This document shows positions 23,603-30,891 of a stretch of 64,000 bases of DNA, one piece after another. The stretch covers positions 1 to 64,000 of the forward strand of contig NZ_JAHESF010000037.1 of the NCBI RefSeq assembly GCF_018598225.1, in the 5' to 3' direction. Within the stretch, counting starts at the first letter, position 1, and each line of letters starts with the position of its first letter. The notes beneath the pieces are model-generated. The model was not told where the DNA came from. It did not search any database and worked only from the letters and a program-made list of their open reading frames with translations. Origin of the DNA: Chryseosolibacter histidinae. Lineage in GTDB: Bacteria > Bacteroidota > Bacteroidia > Cytophagales > Cyclobacteriaceae. A program made the position numbers and the translations under genes.

Positions 23603-24109
23603 CTATTTTATAGCACCACTTTCAAACAGCTCGTCTAACCGCTCGTGCATTTCGATAATACCGGTTGTCATCCCAGCCGCCATGGCTCCTTCTTTGTCTG
23701 CCACGGCCTGGAAGATATCCTGATACGAAACACGTGTGCGATTGCCCGGAAGGCTTTCAAACCTGATCGTTTCAAGACAAACATGGCCTCGTTCCGGTAG
23801 TCCTTCAAACTCGAATGTCTGAATAATTCTCTCGGGTGCTGTTACTTCATGAAATACACCGCGGAAGCTTACCTCATGTCCCGATGCAACCTCATGAAAG
23901 TAACGGTATGAGCCACCGTCACGTGGTTCGAATTTTTCGAATCGCATTTTGGTTGAACGCGGGCCCCACCATTGAACCAGGATCTTGGGGTCAGTGTATG
24001 CCCTGAAAACTTTTTCGGGCGATGCTTCAAATTCTCGGGTGACGATCACTTCCAGGCTATTGGGTTCGGCCGTGATCAGTGTTGGATTTTTTTGTGCTGT
24101 TGCTTTCAT
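23603..24109 (-). CDS. SRPBCC/AHSA1-domain protein
   Basis: A 168-residue soluble protein with an activator-of-Hsp90-homologue-1-like SRPBCC fold: REFEASPEKVFRAYTDPKILVQWWGPR, GGSYRYFHEVASGHEVSFRGVFHEVTAPERIIQTFEFEG, and the closing helix MTTGIIEMHERLDELFES. The fold encloses a hydrophobic cavity for a lipid-like ligand; no reaction is established. It lies 25 bp downstream of an ArsR-type regulator on the same strand, a very common pairing in which the regulator controls the SRPBCC gene. Ligand and phenotype are unknown. Confidence 0.9.
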   Translation of the reverse strand: MKATAQKNPTLITAEPNSLEVIVTREFEASPEKVFRAYTDPKILVQWWGPRSTKMRFEKFEPRDGGSYRYFHEVASGHEVSFRGVFHEVTAPERIIQTFEFEGLPERGHVCLETIRFESLPGNRTRVSYQDIFQAVADKEGAMAAGMTTGIIEMHERLDELFESGAIK

Positions 24110-24134
24110 AAGAATGTGTTTAATCGGTTTGAAT

Positions 24135-24482
24135 CTATTTTTTTCGTTTTTTCTTTATCGGTTTCTTCTCTTCATCATCCATGGTGAGCAGTACATCATC
24201 GAGCCGGGCATGGCGTTCTTCCCAATGCCTTCTGTAGTTTTCAACCCATGACGATACTTCCCTCAGCGGCTCGAGACGCGCTTCACAAACCCGCTCACGC
24301 CCCTGTGTTATAATGGAGATCAATCCACATTCCTCCAGGATCTTTACCTGAAGGGAGACTGCGGGCCGGCTGATCTTGAAATTCTCAGCGATGGCATTCA
24401 CATTCATCGACTGGTTGGCAATCAGGTTAATGATGGCCCTGCGCGTAGGGTCAGCTATCGCTTGAAAAACATCTCTTCGCAT
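24135..24482 (-). CDS. ArsR-family winged-helix regulator
   Basis: A 115-residue regulator started at 24482 (MRRDVFQAIADPTRRAIINLI), the standard N-terminus of the SRPBCC-linked ArsR subgroup; the longer frame would include its own operator. The recognition helix is in ISRPAVSLQVKILEECGLI, and the wing is ITQGRERVCEA. A basic tail (KKPIKKKRKK) ends the protein. No metal-binding cysteine pair is seen, so the signal is unlikely to be arsenic. Two similar palindromes lie immediately upstream, consistent with autoregulation of the regulator/SRPBCC operon. Confidence 0.9.
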   Translation of the reverse strand: MRRDVFQAIADPTRRAIINLIANQSMNVNAIAENFKISRPAVSLQVKILEECGLISIITQGRERVCEARLEPLREVSSWVENYRRHWEERHARLDDVLLTMDDEEKKPIKKKRKK

Positions 24483-24495
24483 GTTGGTCTTATAT

Positions 24496-24537
24496 GTAAG
24501 TGTTCGCTTACAAATGTAAATGTAAGTGATCACTTAC
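24496..24537. promoter_or_regulatory. Twin palindromic operators of the ArsR-type regulator
   Basis: GTAAGTGATCACTTAC at 24522-24537 is a perfect 16-bp palindrome. GTAAGTGTTCGCTTAC at 24496-24511 is a near copy with two symmetry mismatches. Their starts are 26 bp apart and the nearer one ends 14 bp from the ATG. Together they are probably the binding sites of the regulator they precede. The rest of 24538-24627 shows nothing else. Confidence 0.75.
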
Positions 24538-24627
24538 GCAATAGGGCGGATCATTTTTTTTTAGCGACTGTGAAAGAAGATCACGGATGGTGTTGCCATC
24601 GATGACCGATGTTCCTCAGTATTCGAC

Positions 24628-25449
24628 TTATTGTGTTTGCAACTGCACAAACGGGATGGAAGGAATTTTATAGTTCAATCCATTGGTGGTGCCGGCAGTC
24701 ACATCTATGGTAACACCTGTGATCTTACTCGCTAAAGGTGATGCCAGGAACAGCGCAACATTGGCGATATCAGCCATCATCGGCAGCTGCTTCAGCATGG
24801 TGTCGTCTTCAAGCTTGTGAATGAAGCTCTCTGTCGCACTTTGTTCTTGTGCCAGGGCATCCAGAAACGGCCGTGAGTCAGGAGAGCCTGCAGAACGAAT
24901 ATTGATCACGCGTACACCATGCGCACCCAGCTCACAGGCCAGGTCTCTCGAAAACCCTTCGATCGCGCAGCACGCAGGCCCGAAACCACCTACCAGCGGA
25001 TAAGCCAGCGCTCCAGGTGTAGCCGTGAGTGAAAGAATAACACCCGAACGTTGTTTGACCATGATCCTTCCAGCAGCCGTAGCCGTTAAGAATTGTGTTT
25101 GCATGGCGATATTGATGGGCCTTGTAAAATCCTCGAGCTGCATATCGATCAGCGGGATGTTCTGCGTATCCTGAACACCAATGCCATTGAACGATATATC
25201 TACTTTTCCGGCAGAACGCACAACCATTTCGAGGTGGTCGCGGATCTCTTTTTCGTTCAGGGCATCTACGCGGGCAAAGTCTGCACGGCCACCCTGTGCG
25301 ATGATGTCATCGGCTACCTTCTTTACCTTTTCGACATTACGGCCGGTAAGAAATACGTGCGCACCTTCCCGGGCAAATACACGGGCAAATTCTCCGGCGA
25401 GTGACTCAGCCACTCCATAAATAACAGCGGTTTTGTTTTTTAGCAACAT
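24628..25449 (-). CDS. Atypical short-chain dehydrogenase/reductase
   Basis: A 273-residue Rossmann-fold protein of the SDR superfamily. The cofactor region is GVAESLAGEFARVFAREGAHVFLTGR (the usual GxxxGIG is altered), with FNGIG in place of NNAG. Where classical SDRs have YxxxK, this protein has GGFGPACCAIEG: Phe156 and Cys160 replace the catalytic Tyr and Lys. I recall the GGFG...AIEG pattern from a recurrent SDR side branch, so this is probably a real subgroup with changed chemistry or only a binding role. It is soluble. It lies upstream of the ArsR gene on the same strand, separated by 145 bp that hold the operators. Confidence 0.85.
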   Translation of the reverse strand: MLLKNKTAVIYGVAESLAGEFARVFAREGAHVFLTGRNVEKVKKVADDIIAQGGRADFARVDALNEKEIRDHLEMVVRSAGKVDISFNGIGVQDTQNIPLIDMQLEDFTRPINIAMQTQFLTATAAGRIMVKQRSGVILSLTATPGALAYPLVGGFGPACCAIEGFSRDLACELGAHGVRVINIRSAGSPDSRPFLDALAQEQSATESFIHKLEDDTMLKQLPMMADIANVALFLASPLASKITGVTIDVTAGTTNGLNYKIPSIPFVQLQTQ

Positions 25450-25575
25450 GGGTTATTGGGTAAATAAACTCATCGAAAGTACGCTGCCGTAAATAATTGC
25501 TCAGGGGGATATTGCGACTTTCTAAGGGTGGTCATACGACAGAGGTTTTCAGTCATTGTTAAATTTAGGGTAAGG

Positions 25576-25656
25576 ACTAGAAGCCAGTAGCGAGGAGTCA
25601 GAAGTCAGGAGGAGCAAGAATTAAGAATTAAGGAGTAAGAATTAAGGAGTAAGGAG
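25576..25656. repeat. Heptad array, AGTCAGG/AGTAAGG type
   Basis: Units such as GAGTCAG, AAGTCAG, GAATTAA, GAGTAAG alternate over about 80 bp in the 346-bp divergent gap 25450-25795. No facing arm is present in the gap. I see no gene or firm promoter in the remaining bases; TATCTTTA near 25718 is one mismatch from a -7 box for the next gene. Confidence 0.8.
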
Positions 25657-25795
25657 GTATCGTGAAAGTTTTGAGGTGGGGGTACTTCTCCAATGTGTGA
25701 TCTTATTGGCGTTATTTTATCTTTATGGTTTTCAGATCCAGCGTTGCGCATCAGGTATTGATGATGCAGATAAAAAAGTAAATTCACATTAATAT

Positions 25796-26242
25796 ATGAA
25801 CAGTCCCGGACCGGAACACAAGTTATTGGATGCATTTGTCGGGAAATGGAAGACCACAGGCATCATCAGGGCCACCGCCGAAAATCCTGAAATTGAAATA
25901 GGTGGTACCGACACCTATGAATGGCTACCGGGTGGTTTCTTCCTGCTTCACCAGGTGGATGTGTACGTGGGTGATGACCGCAATGAGACTCATGAGGTCA
26001 TCGGGTTTGACCGGCAGACCGGGAGTTATACGATGCAACATTTTGACAACAAAGGAAACTCCGGAACAATGAAGGCAAGTGTTCACAACGGCATCTGGAC
26101 TTTTTTGGGCGATTCGCTGCGGTTCACGGGCAGCTTCAGCGAAGAGGGAAACGTGTTGTCGGGCCTATGGGAGCAATCCGAAGATGGAAAGAACTGGTCG
26201 CCCTTCATGGATATTAAACTGGTGAAGGATAAAGCGAATTAG
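25796..26242 (+). CDS. DUF1579-like small protein
   Basis: A 148-residue soluble protein. It opens with GPEHKLLDAFVGKWKTTG and has LPGGFFLLHQVDVYVGD, EVIGFDRQTGSYTMQHFDNKGN and SGLWEQSEDGKNWSPFMDIKLVK, the pattern of DUF1579/heme-binding-lipocalin-like proteins with a beta-barrel of about 140 residues. The biochemical role is unknown. It has no signal peptide. It is followed after 61 bp by a lipoprotein gene, and the AraC-type regulator lies further down on the same strand. Confidence 0.75.
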   Translation: MNSPGPEHKLLDAFVGKWKTTGIIRATAENPEIEIGGTDTYEWLPGGFFLLHQVDVYVGDDRNETHEVIGFDRQTGSYTMQHFDNKGNSGTMKASVHNGIWTFLGDSLRFTGSFSEEGNVLSGLWEQSEDGKNWSPFMDIKLVKDKAN

Positions 26243-26303
26243 CGCGGTTAGGTCGTATCATCAAAACAAAAAAACGCACATTGTCACTTCAAAGCTGCTA
26301 TTT

Positions 26304-27533
26304 ATGGATCTGAAATATCTGAATTCGTTTATTCTTGCAGGTATATTGCTCGCTTCGTGTCAGGGGCAGCGGGAAATGAATGAACAGGAAATGGAAAAAT
26401 TCGAGGCAGGTACTTTCGGTTACGACCTGAACTTTCTGAAGGCAAAAGACAGTGTCATTGTTCTAAAGAATAAAAGTGGCGATGGCCAGCTGATCGTTTC
26501 GCCACGGTACCAGGGCAAAGTATTTACATCCACTGCTGAAGGTCTTGCGGGCAAAAGTTTTGGATGGATCAACTATAAGGCCTTTGACGCGGCGCCCGAT
26601 CCGCACATGAACGCCTACGGTGGAGAAGATCGTCTGTGGCTTGGACCCGAGGGTGGAAAATTCTCTCTCTATTTCAAACCCGGTACCACCATGGACTTCG
26701 AGCACTGGCATACACCGCCCGCCATCGACACCGAAGCATGGAACACCGTATCCGCCAGCGATAAAAAAGTATCGCTTGCCAAACCGATGGAGTTGCAGAA
26801 CTATGCAGGCACCCTGCTGAAGCTCACCGTTACACGCGACATCGAGGTGATCGAGAACAGCGGCATTGAATCGCAGTTAGGCATCACGTTGACAGATTCG
26901 GTGCGATCCATCGCTTTTCAGACAACCAATGCCATCATCAACACAGACATAAAAGAATGGAATGAACAAACGGGTGCTCCCTGCCTGTGGAACCTGGATA
27001 TGCTCACGCCTTCACCGGAGGCCGTGATCGTTGTGCCGTACCGTGAAGAACAGGCCGGCAAAGTTGCCACCACCGATTATTTTGGAGAGATCGCCGCGGA
27101 TCGCATCCGATACACGAAAGGTGTTTTGTTATTCCGGGCAGACGGAAGATCACGGGGAAAGCTCGGCATTGGTCCCCAGCGTGCAAAGAACATCGCCGGA
27201 AGTTATGACGGTAACAACCTGCTCACCATCACCCTGTTCGATCTCGATGCCAGGGCCACCTACCTGAACCAGGAATGGACGGTGAATAAAGACCCGTTTG
27301 CCGGAGACGCGGTGAACGCCTACAACGACGGCCCGCTTGCCACGGGAGGGCAGCTGGGGCCTTTTTATGAGCTGGAAAGTGTATCGCCCGCGGCCTTTTT
27401 GAAACCGGGCGAAAAACTTGTTCACCGGCACAGCGTTTTCCATTTTACAGGGTCGCGCGAGCAGCTCGATCAGATCTCGGAAAAAGTGCTGGGAATCTCA
27501 TTGGATGAGATCGGATCCGCATTCGAAAAATAA
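26304..27533 (+). CDS. DUF6786-like lipoprotein
   Basis: A 409-residue lipoprotein; the signal MDLKYLNSFILAGILLASC ends in Cys19. The rest is beta-rich with no membrane helices: GQLIVSPRYQGKVFTSTAEG, MNAYGGEDRLWLGPEGGKFSLYF, and PGEKLVHRHSVFHFTG near the end. I recognise the overall pattern as the DUF6786 family of Bacteroidota, whose fold may resemble galactose mutarotase-type beta-sandwich proteins; no catalytic role is known. It probably sits in an envelope membrane. Its neighbours (a DUF1579-like gene before, an AraC gene after) give no strong functional hint. Confidence 0.72.
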   Translation: MDLKYLNSFILAGILLASCQGQREMNEQEMEKFEAGTFGYDLNFLKAKDSVIVLKNKSGDGQLIVSPRYQGKVFTSTAEGLAGKSFGWINYKAFDAAPDPHMNAYGGEDRLWLGPEGGKFSLYFKPGTTMDFEHWHTPPAIDTEAWNTVSASDKKVSLAKPMELQNYAGTLLKLTVTRDIEVIENSGIESQLGITLTDSVRSIAFQTTNAIINTDIKEWNEQTGAPCLWNLDMLTPSPEAVIVVPYREEQAGKVATTDYFGEIAADRIRYTKGVLLFRADGRSRGKLGIGPQRAKNIAGSYDGNNLLTITLFDLDARATYLNQEWTVNKDPFAGDAVNAYNDGPLATGGQLGPFYELESVSPAAFLKPGEKLVHRHSVFHFTGSREQLDQISEKVLGISLDEIGSAFEK

Positions 27534-27592
27534 TCCCAACCTTTGCGGGTAGCCAGCGTATACCCTAAGATCACATCCCGTCTTTTCCGGAT

Positions 27593-28390
27593 ATGCAGTA
27601 TCGGCAGTTTCCTCCATCCAGTATCCTGGCACCGTACGTCAAGTACTACTGGACCCTGGCCATGGATGCGGACCATCACGATGTGATCTACCCCTCCGGC
27701 CATGTTGAGCTCGCCCTTAATATTTCAGATGGAAAGGTCATTACAATTCTGGGCGACAATCACATCAAAATGCCGAACGTGGAAGTGTTCGGGCAGCTGA
27801 CGGCACCCGCTCATATTGTAGCAACGAAAGGCACCACCATCCTTGTGGTCCGGTTTCACGCGCATGCCAGCGCACTTTTCTTTCCCAATCAGGCCTCTGA
27901 TTTTACCAACGACTCCATCGACCTCAACGATGTTTTTCGCGGTGAACCTGTTGAGCTCCATGATCGTGTGATGGAGCAAAACAGCATCGAGCATAAAATC
28001 GATGCGTTGGAGAAATTTCTCATCCGGAGGCTGATCCGGAATGACAAGAACCAGGGGAAGCTGAAGCTGGTGGAAGAGATCTGCCGCCATGCCATGAACA
28101 GCGGGGAAGTATTCAGCGTGGAGAGCCTCGCCTCGCATTACGGTTTTTCTGAACGGTATCTTCAGAAGTTGTTCCTTGATTTTACGGGCGTCAGCCCCAA
28201 GAGCTTTTTCACCATTCAGCGCTTCAACCGGAGCCTCGAGCTTCTGAAGTCAACCACCTTGTCGCTTACAGCCATAGCCCACGAGTGCGGCTATTACGAT
28301 CAGGCGCATTTTATCCGTGAATTCAAGGCATTTACCGGCATCACCCCCTCGCAATTCAGCAGGCCGCAGATCGCCGTTAAGGTATTTTAA
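27593..28390 (+). CDS. AraC-family transcription regulator
   Basis: A 265-residue regulator. The N-terminal domain begins MQYRQFPPSSILAPYVKYYWTLA, as in the DUF6597-containing AraC subgroup, and should sense a ligand or oligomerise. The C-terminal double helix-turn-helix is at about 165-260: ESLASHYGFSERYLQKLFLDFTGVSPKSFFTIQRFN and LTAIAHECGYYDQAHFIREFKAFTGITPSQF. Its targets are unknown; the preceding lipoprotein gene and the following permease gene are candidates. The permease reading frame overlaps its 3' end only through a non-coding extension. Confidence 0.92.
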   Translation: MQYRQFPPSSILAPYVKYYWTLAMDADHHDVIYPSGHVELALNISDGKVITILGDNHIKMPNVEVFGQLTAPAHIVATKGTTILVVRFHAHASALFFPNQASDFTNDSIDLNDVFRGEPVELHDRVMEQNSIEHKIDALEKFLIRRLIRNDKNQGKLKLVEEICRHAMNSGEVFSVESLASHYGFSERYLQKLFLDFTGVSPKSFFTIQRFNRSLELLKSTTLSLTAIAHECGYYDQAHFIREFKAFTGITPSQFSRPQIAVKVF

Positions 28391-28463
28391 ACCTGTTCGC
28401 TTTTTTACAATTCGCGGACCGGGCGATTTATTTTCTTTGCTGAAGATCAAAATGGAAGGAATT

Positions 28464-30881
28464 ATGATGTACAGGAATTATTTCACGGTTTTCAAACGCA
28501 GCTTTTTAAAGCAGAAAGGTTATTCGTTTGTCAGTGTATTCGGGCTTGCCATCGGTATTGCCTGTTTTCTCCTGATCAGTTTATATATCCGCGATGAATA
28601 TAGCTTCGATCGCATGCATACGAAGGCAGGCCGGATCTACCGGATCCACGAGATCTTTCAGGCCGACGGTGTGGGCGAACGATCTGCCAGCCAGCCTTTT
28701 CCGGTGGCGGAAGCATTGCAGAACGACTATGGCACACAGATCGAGAGGGTGGTACGGTTCTTCAATTTCCAGGCACCTACGCTAGCCATATCCACCATCG
28801 ATCATCAGAAGGAGTTCAACGAGTCGCGGTTGTTCTTCGTAGACTCGACGGTTTTTGACGTGTTCGATTTTCGTTTGTTGCAGGGCGATGCCAGCACTGC
28901 GCTCAACGATGTGAACACAGTGGTGATCACCGAAAGCACCGCGAAAAAATATTTCGAAGGAAAAGATCCCGTGGGGCAATACCTGAGATTCCAGGGAACC
29001 ACCAACCTGCTGGTGACAGGTGTGCTCGCAGATATTCCGGACAACACACACTTCCAGTTCGACTTCCTGGTGTCTTTTGAAACGCTCGCCGACCTTTATA
29101 ACCCAGCCGTTCCCCAGCGATGGCACTGGTACTGGAATCCCTGCTGGACCTACCTGCTGCTGAAAGATGAAGGCGCGGCGCAAGGGCTGCAGGCGGCGAT
29201 GCCAGCCTTCGTTCAGAAATATTTTCCGGAATTTGTGCGCAATGACATTACGATGGAGCTGGTACCCCTGACGGACCTGCACCTGAAGTCGCACATGGAC
29301 TATGAGATCCAGCCCAATAGCAGCTTGACCACGGTTTATGTATTTGCTTCCATCGCTTTCTTCGTGCTGGTGATCGCGTGCATCAACTTTGTGAACCTGA
29401 GCACGGCCCGCGCGGCGAAACGTGCCAAGGAAGTAGGCATGCGCAAAACACTTGGCAGCCAGAAAGCGCAGCTCGTAGGCCAGTTCCTTTTTGAATCCAT
29501 TATGGTGTCGTTGCTGTCCGTAGTGATCGCTGTGCTCATGGTGGGCGTTGCCTTACCTTTCTTTAATGCTTTCGCGGAAAAAAGTATCGGTATCCATGTT
29601 CTCCTCGAGCCGTTTTATCTGTGGTTGCTGATAGCGCTGCCGTTAGTAGTAGGCGTTATATCGGGAATGTATCCGGCATTTGTTCTATCGTCGTTCAGGC
29701 CGATCACGGCGTTGAAAGCGAATACCAGTCTTGAAAAGGGCGCGATGTTCAGGAAAACACTGGTGGTGGTGCAGTTCACACTGTCGATCATTTTGCTTAT
29801 CGGTACAGGGGTTGCCATCGACCAGTTGAACATGCTGCGCAACAGCGATACCGGCTTCACCCGCGAGAATGTGATCATGATCCCCGTCTCACGCTCTCCC
29901 GTAGCGCGTAATTTTGAGTCGCTGCGCACAGAGCTCCTGCGCGATGAGAACGTTCTCAGCGTCACAGCGCTGGAAGAAGTAATGGGCGCCAAACACCAGG
30001 TAGGCAATTACCTCATCGAAGGTATGCATGAGTCGAAGCCTTTCCCCCGCCTTACCGTGCGTCACGACTTTATCAAAACATTCGGCATTCCGCTGGTTGC
30101 CGGTCGCGACTACTCTGAAGATGTGGTTACGGATGATTCCCTGGCCTTGCTGGTAAATGAGTCGTTTGTGCGGCAGATGGGATGGAGCTCCAATGAAGAA
30201 GCCATCGGTAAAAAATTCGATAACCGCCCGGACCATACCATCATCGGCGTGGTGAAGGATTTTAATTTCACCTCACGGCATCAGCCCATCCGCCCGCTGG
30301 TGCTCAAGCTCAACCTTGCGCCACAGGCATTCGATGTGCTTATCAAATACATGGCGGTGCGGGTCAGTGGCAAGGATGTGGACGAAACCGTTCAATGGAT
30401 CGAGAAGCAGTGGAAGGCGCAGATGCCCGGATGGCCCTTCGAGTATTTCTTCCTTGAAAATAACCTCGAGCAGCTTTACAAGGCTGAGAACAAGATGAGC
30501 ACCATCACGCTGATCTTTTCGGGTCTCTCGATTTTAGTGGCCTGCCTGGGATTGTTCGGCCTTTCCACGTACACGGCAGAGCAGCGCAAGAAAGAAATGA
30601 GCATCCGCAAGGTGCTGGGCAGCTCCGATACAGAGATCTTCATGCTGTTCTCAAAAGATTTCTTCAGCCTCATCCTGATCGCAAATGTGGTGGCGTTTCC
30701 GCTGGCTTACTTCCTCCTGAAGCAGTGGCTTGCGGGTTTTGCTTACCAGGTAGGCATCAACCTCGCTTTATTTGTTGTAGCTGGAGTCATTGCGGCAGCC
30801 ATCGCGTTCTTCACCATTTGCTACCAGGCCTTGCGCACCGCGCGCAGCAACCCGGCGGAGGTGTTGAAAAAAAGTGAATGA
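28464..30881 (+). CDS. FtsX/MacB-type ABC transporter permease
   Basis: About 805 residues when started at 28464, where GGAAGGAATT precedes ATGATG; longer in-frame starts would overlap the AraC gene. Architecture is that of Bacteroidota MacB-like permeases: an N-terminal helix (about 20-40), a periplasmic MacB_PCD domain, an FtsX block of three helices (VIACINFVNLSTARAAKRAKEVGMRKTLGSQ near residue 295), a second periplasmic domain and a C-terminal FtsX block (SILVACLGLFGLSTYTAEQRKKEMSIRKVLGSS). It lacks the N-terminal prefix domain seen in its two neighbours. No ATP-binding protein is nearby. It probably belongs to a mechanotransmission-type system for export or cell-envelope stress. Confidence 0.9.
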   Translation: MMYRNYFTVFKRSFLKQKGYSFVSVFGLAIGIACFLLISLYIRDEYSFDRMHTKAGRIYRIHEIFQADGVGERSASQPFPVAEALQNDYGTQIERVVRFFNFQAPTLAISTIDHQKEFNESRLFFVDSTVFDVFDFRLLQGDASTALNDVNTVVITESTAKKYFEGKDPVGQYLRFQGTTNLLVTGVLADIPDNTHFQFDFLVSFETLADLYNPAVPQRWHWYWNPCWTYLLLKDEGAAQGLQAAMPAFVQKYFPEFVRNDITMELVPLTDLHLKSHMDYEIQPNSSLTTVYVFASIAFFVLVIACINFVNLSTARAAKRAKEVGMRKTLGSQKAQLVGQFLFESIMVSLLSVVIAVLMVGVALPFFNAFAEKSIGIHVLLEPFYLWLLIALPLVVGVISGMYPAFVLSSFRPITALKANTSLEKGAMFRKTLVVVQFTLSIILLIGTGVAIDQLNMLRNSDTGFTRENVIMIPVSRSPVARNFESLRTELLRDENVLSVTALEEVMGAKHQVGNYLIEGMHESKPFPRLTVRHDFIKTFGIPLVAGRDYSEDVVTDDSLALLVNESFVRQMGWSSNEEAIGKKFDNRPDHTIIGVVKDFNFTSRHQPIRPLVLKLNLAPQAFDVLIKYMAVRVSGKDVDETVQWIEKQWKAQMPGWPFEYFFLENNLEQLYKAENKMSTITLIFSGLSILVACLGLFGLSTYTAEQRKKEMSIRKVLGSSDTEIFMLFSKDFFSLILIANVVAFPLAYFLLKQWLAGFAYQVGINLALFVVAGVIAAAIAFFTICYQALRTARSNPAEVLKKSE

Positions 30882-30891
30882 TCATACAGGC

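Noticed and set aside
28317-28463. Upstream start of the first permease
   Set aside because: It overlaps the 3' end of the AraC gene; a purine-rich ribosome-binding region precedes the internal ATG at 28464.
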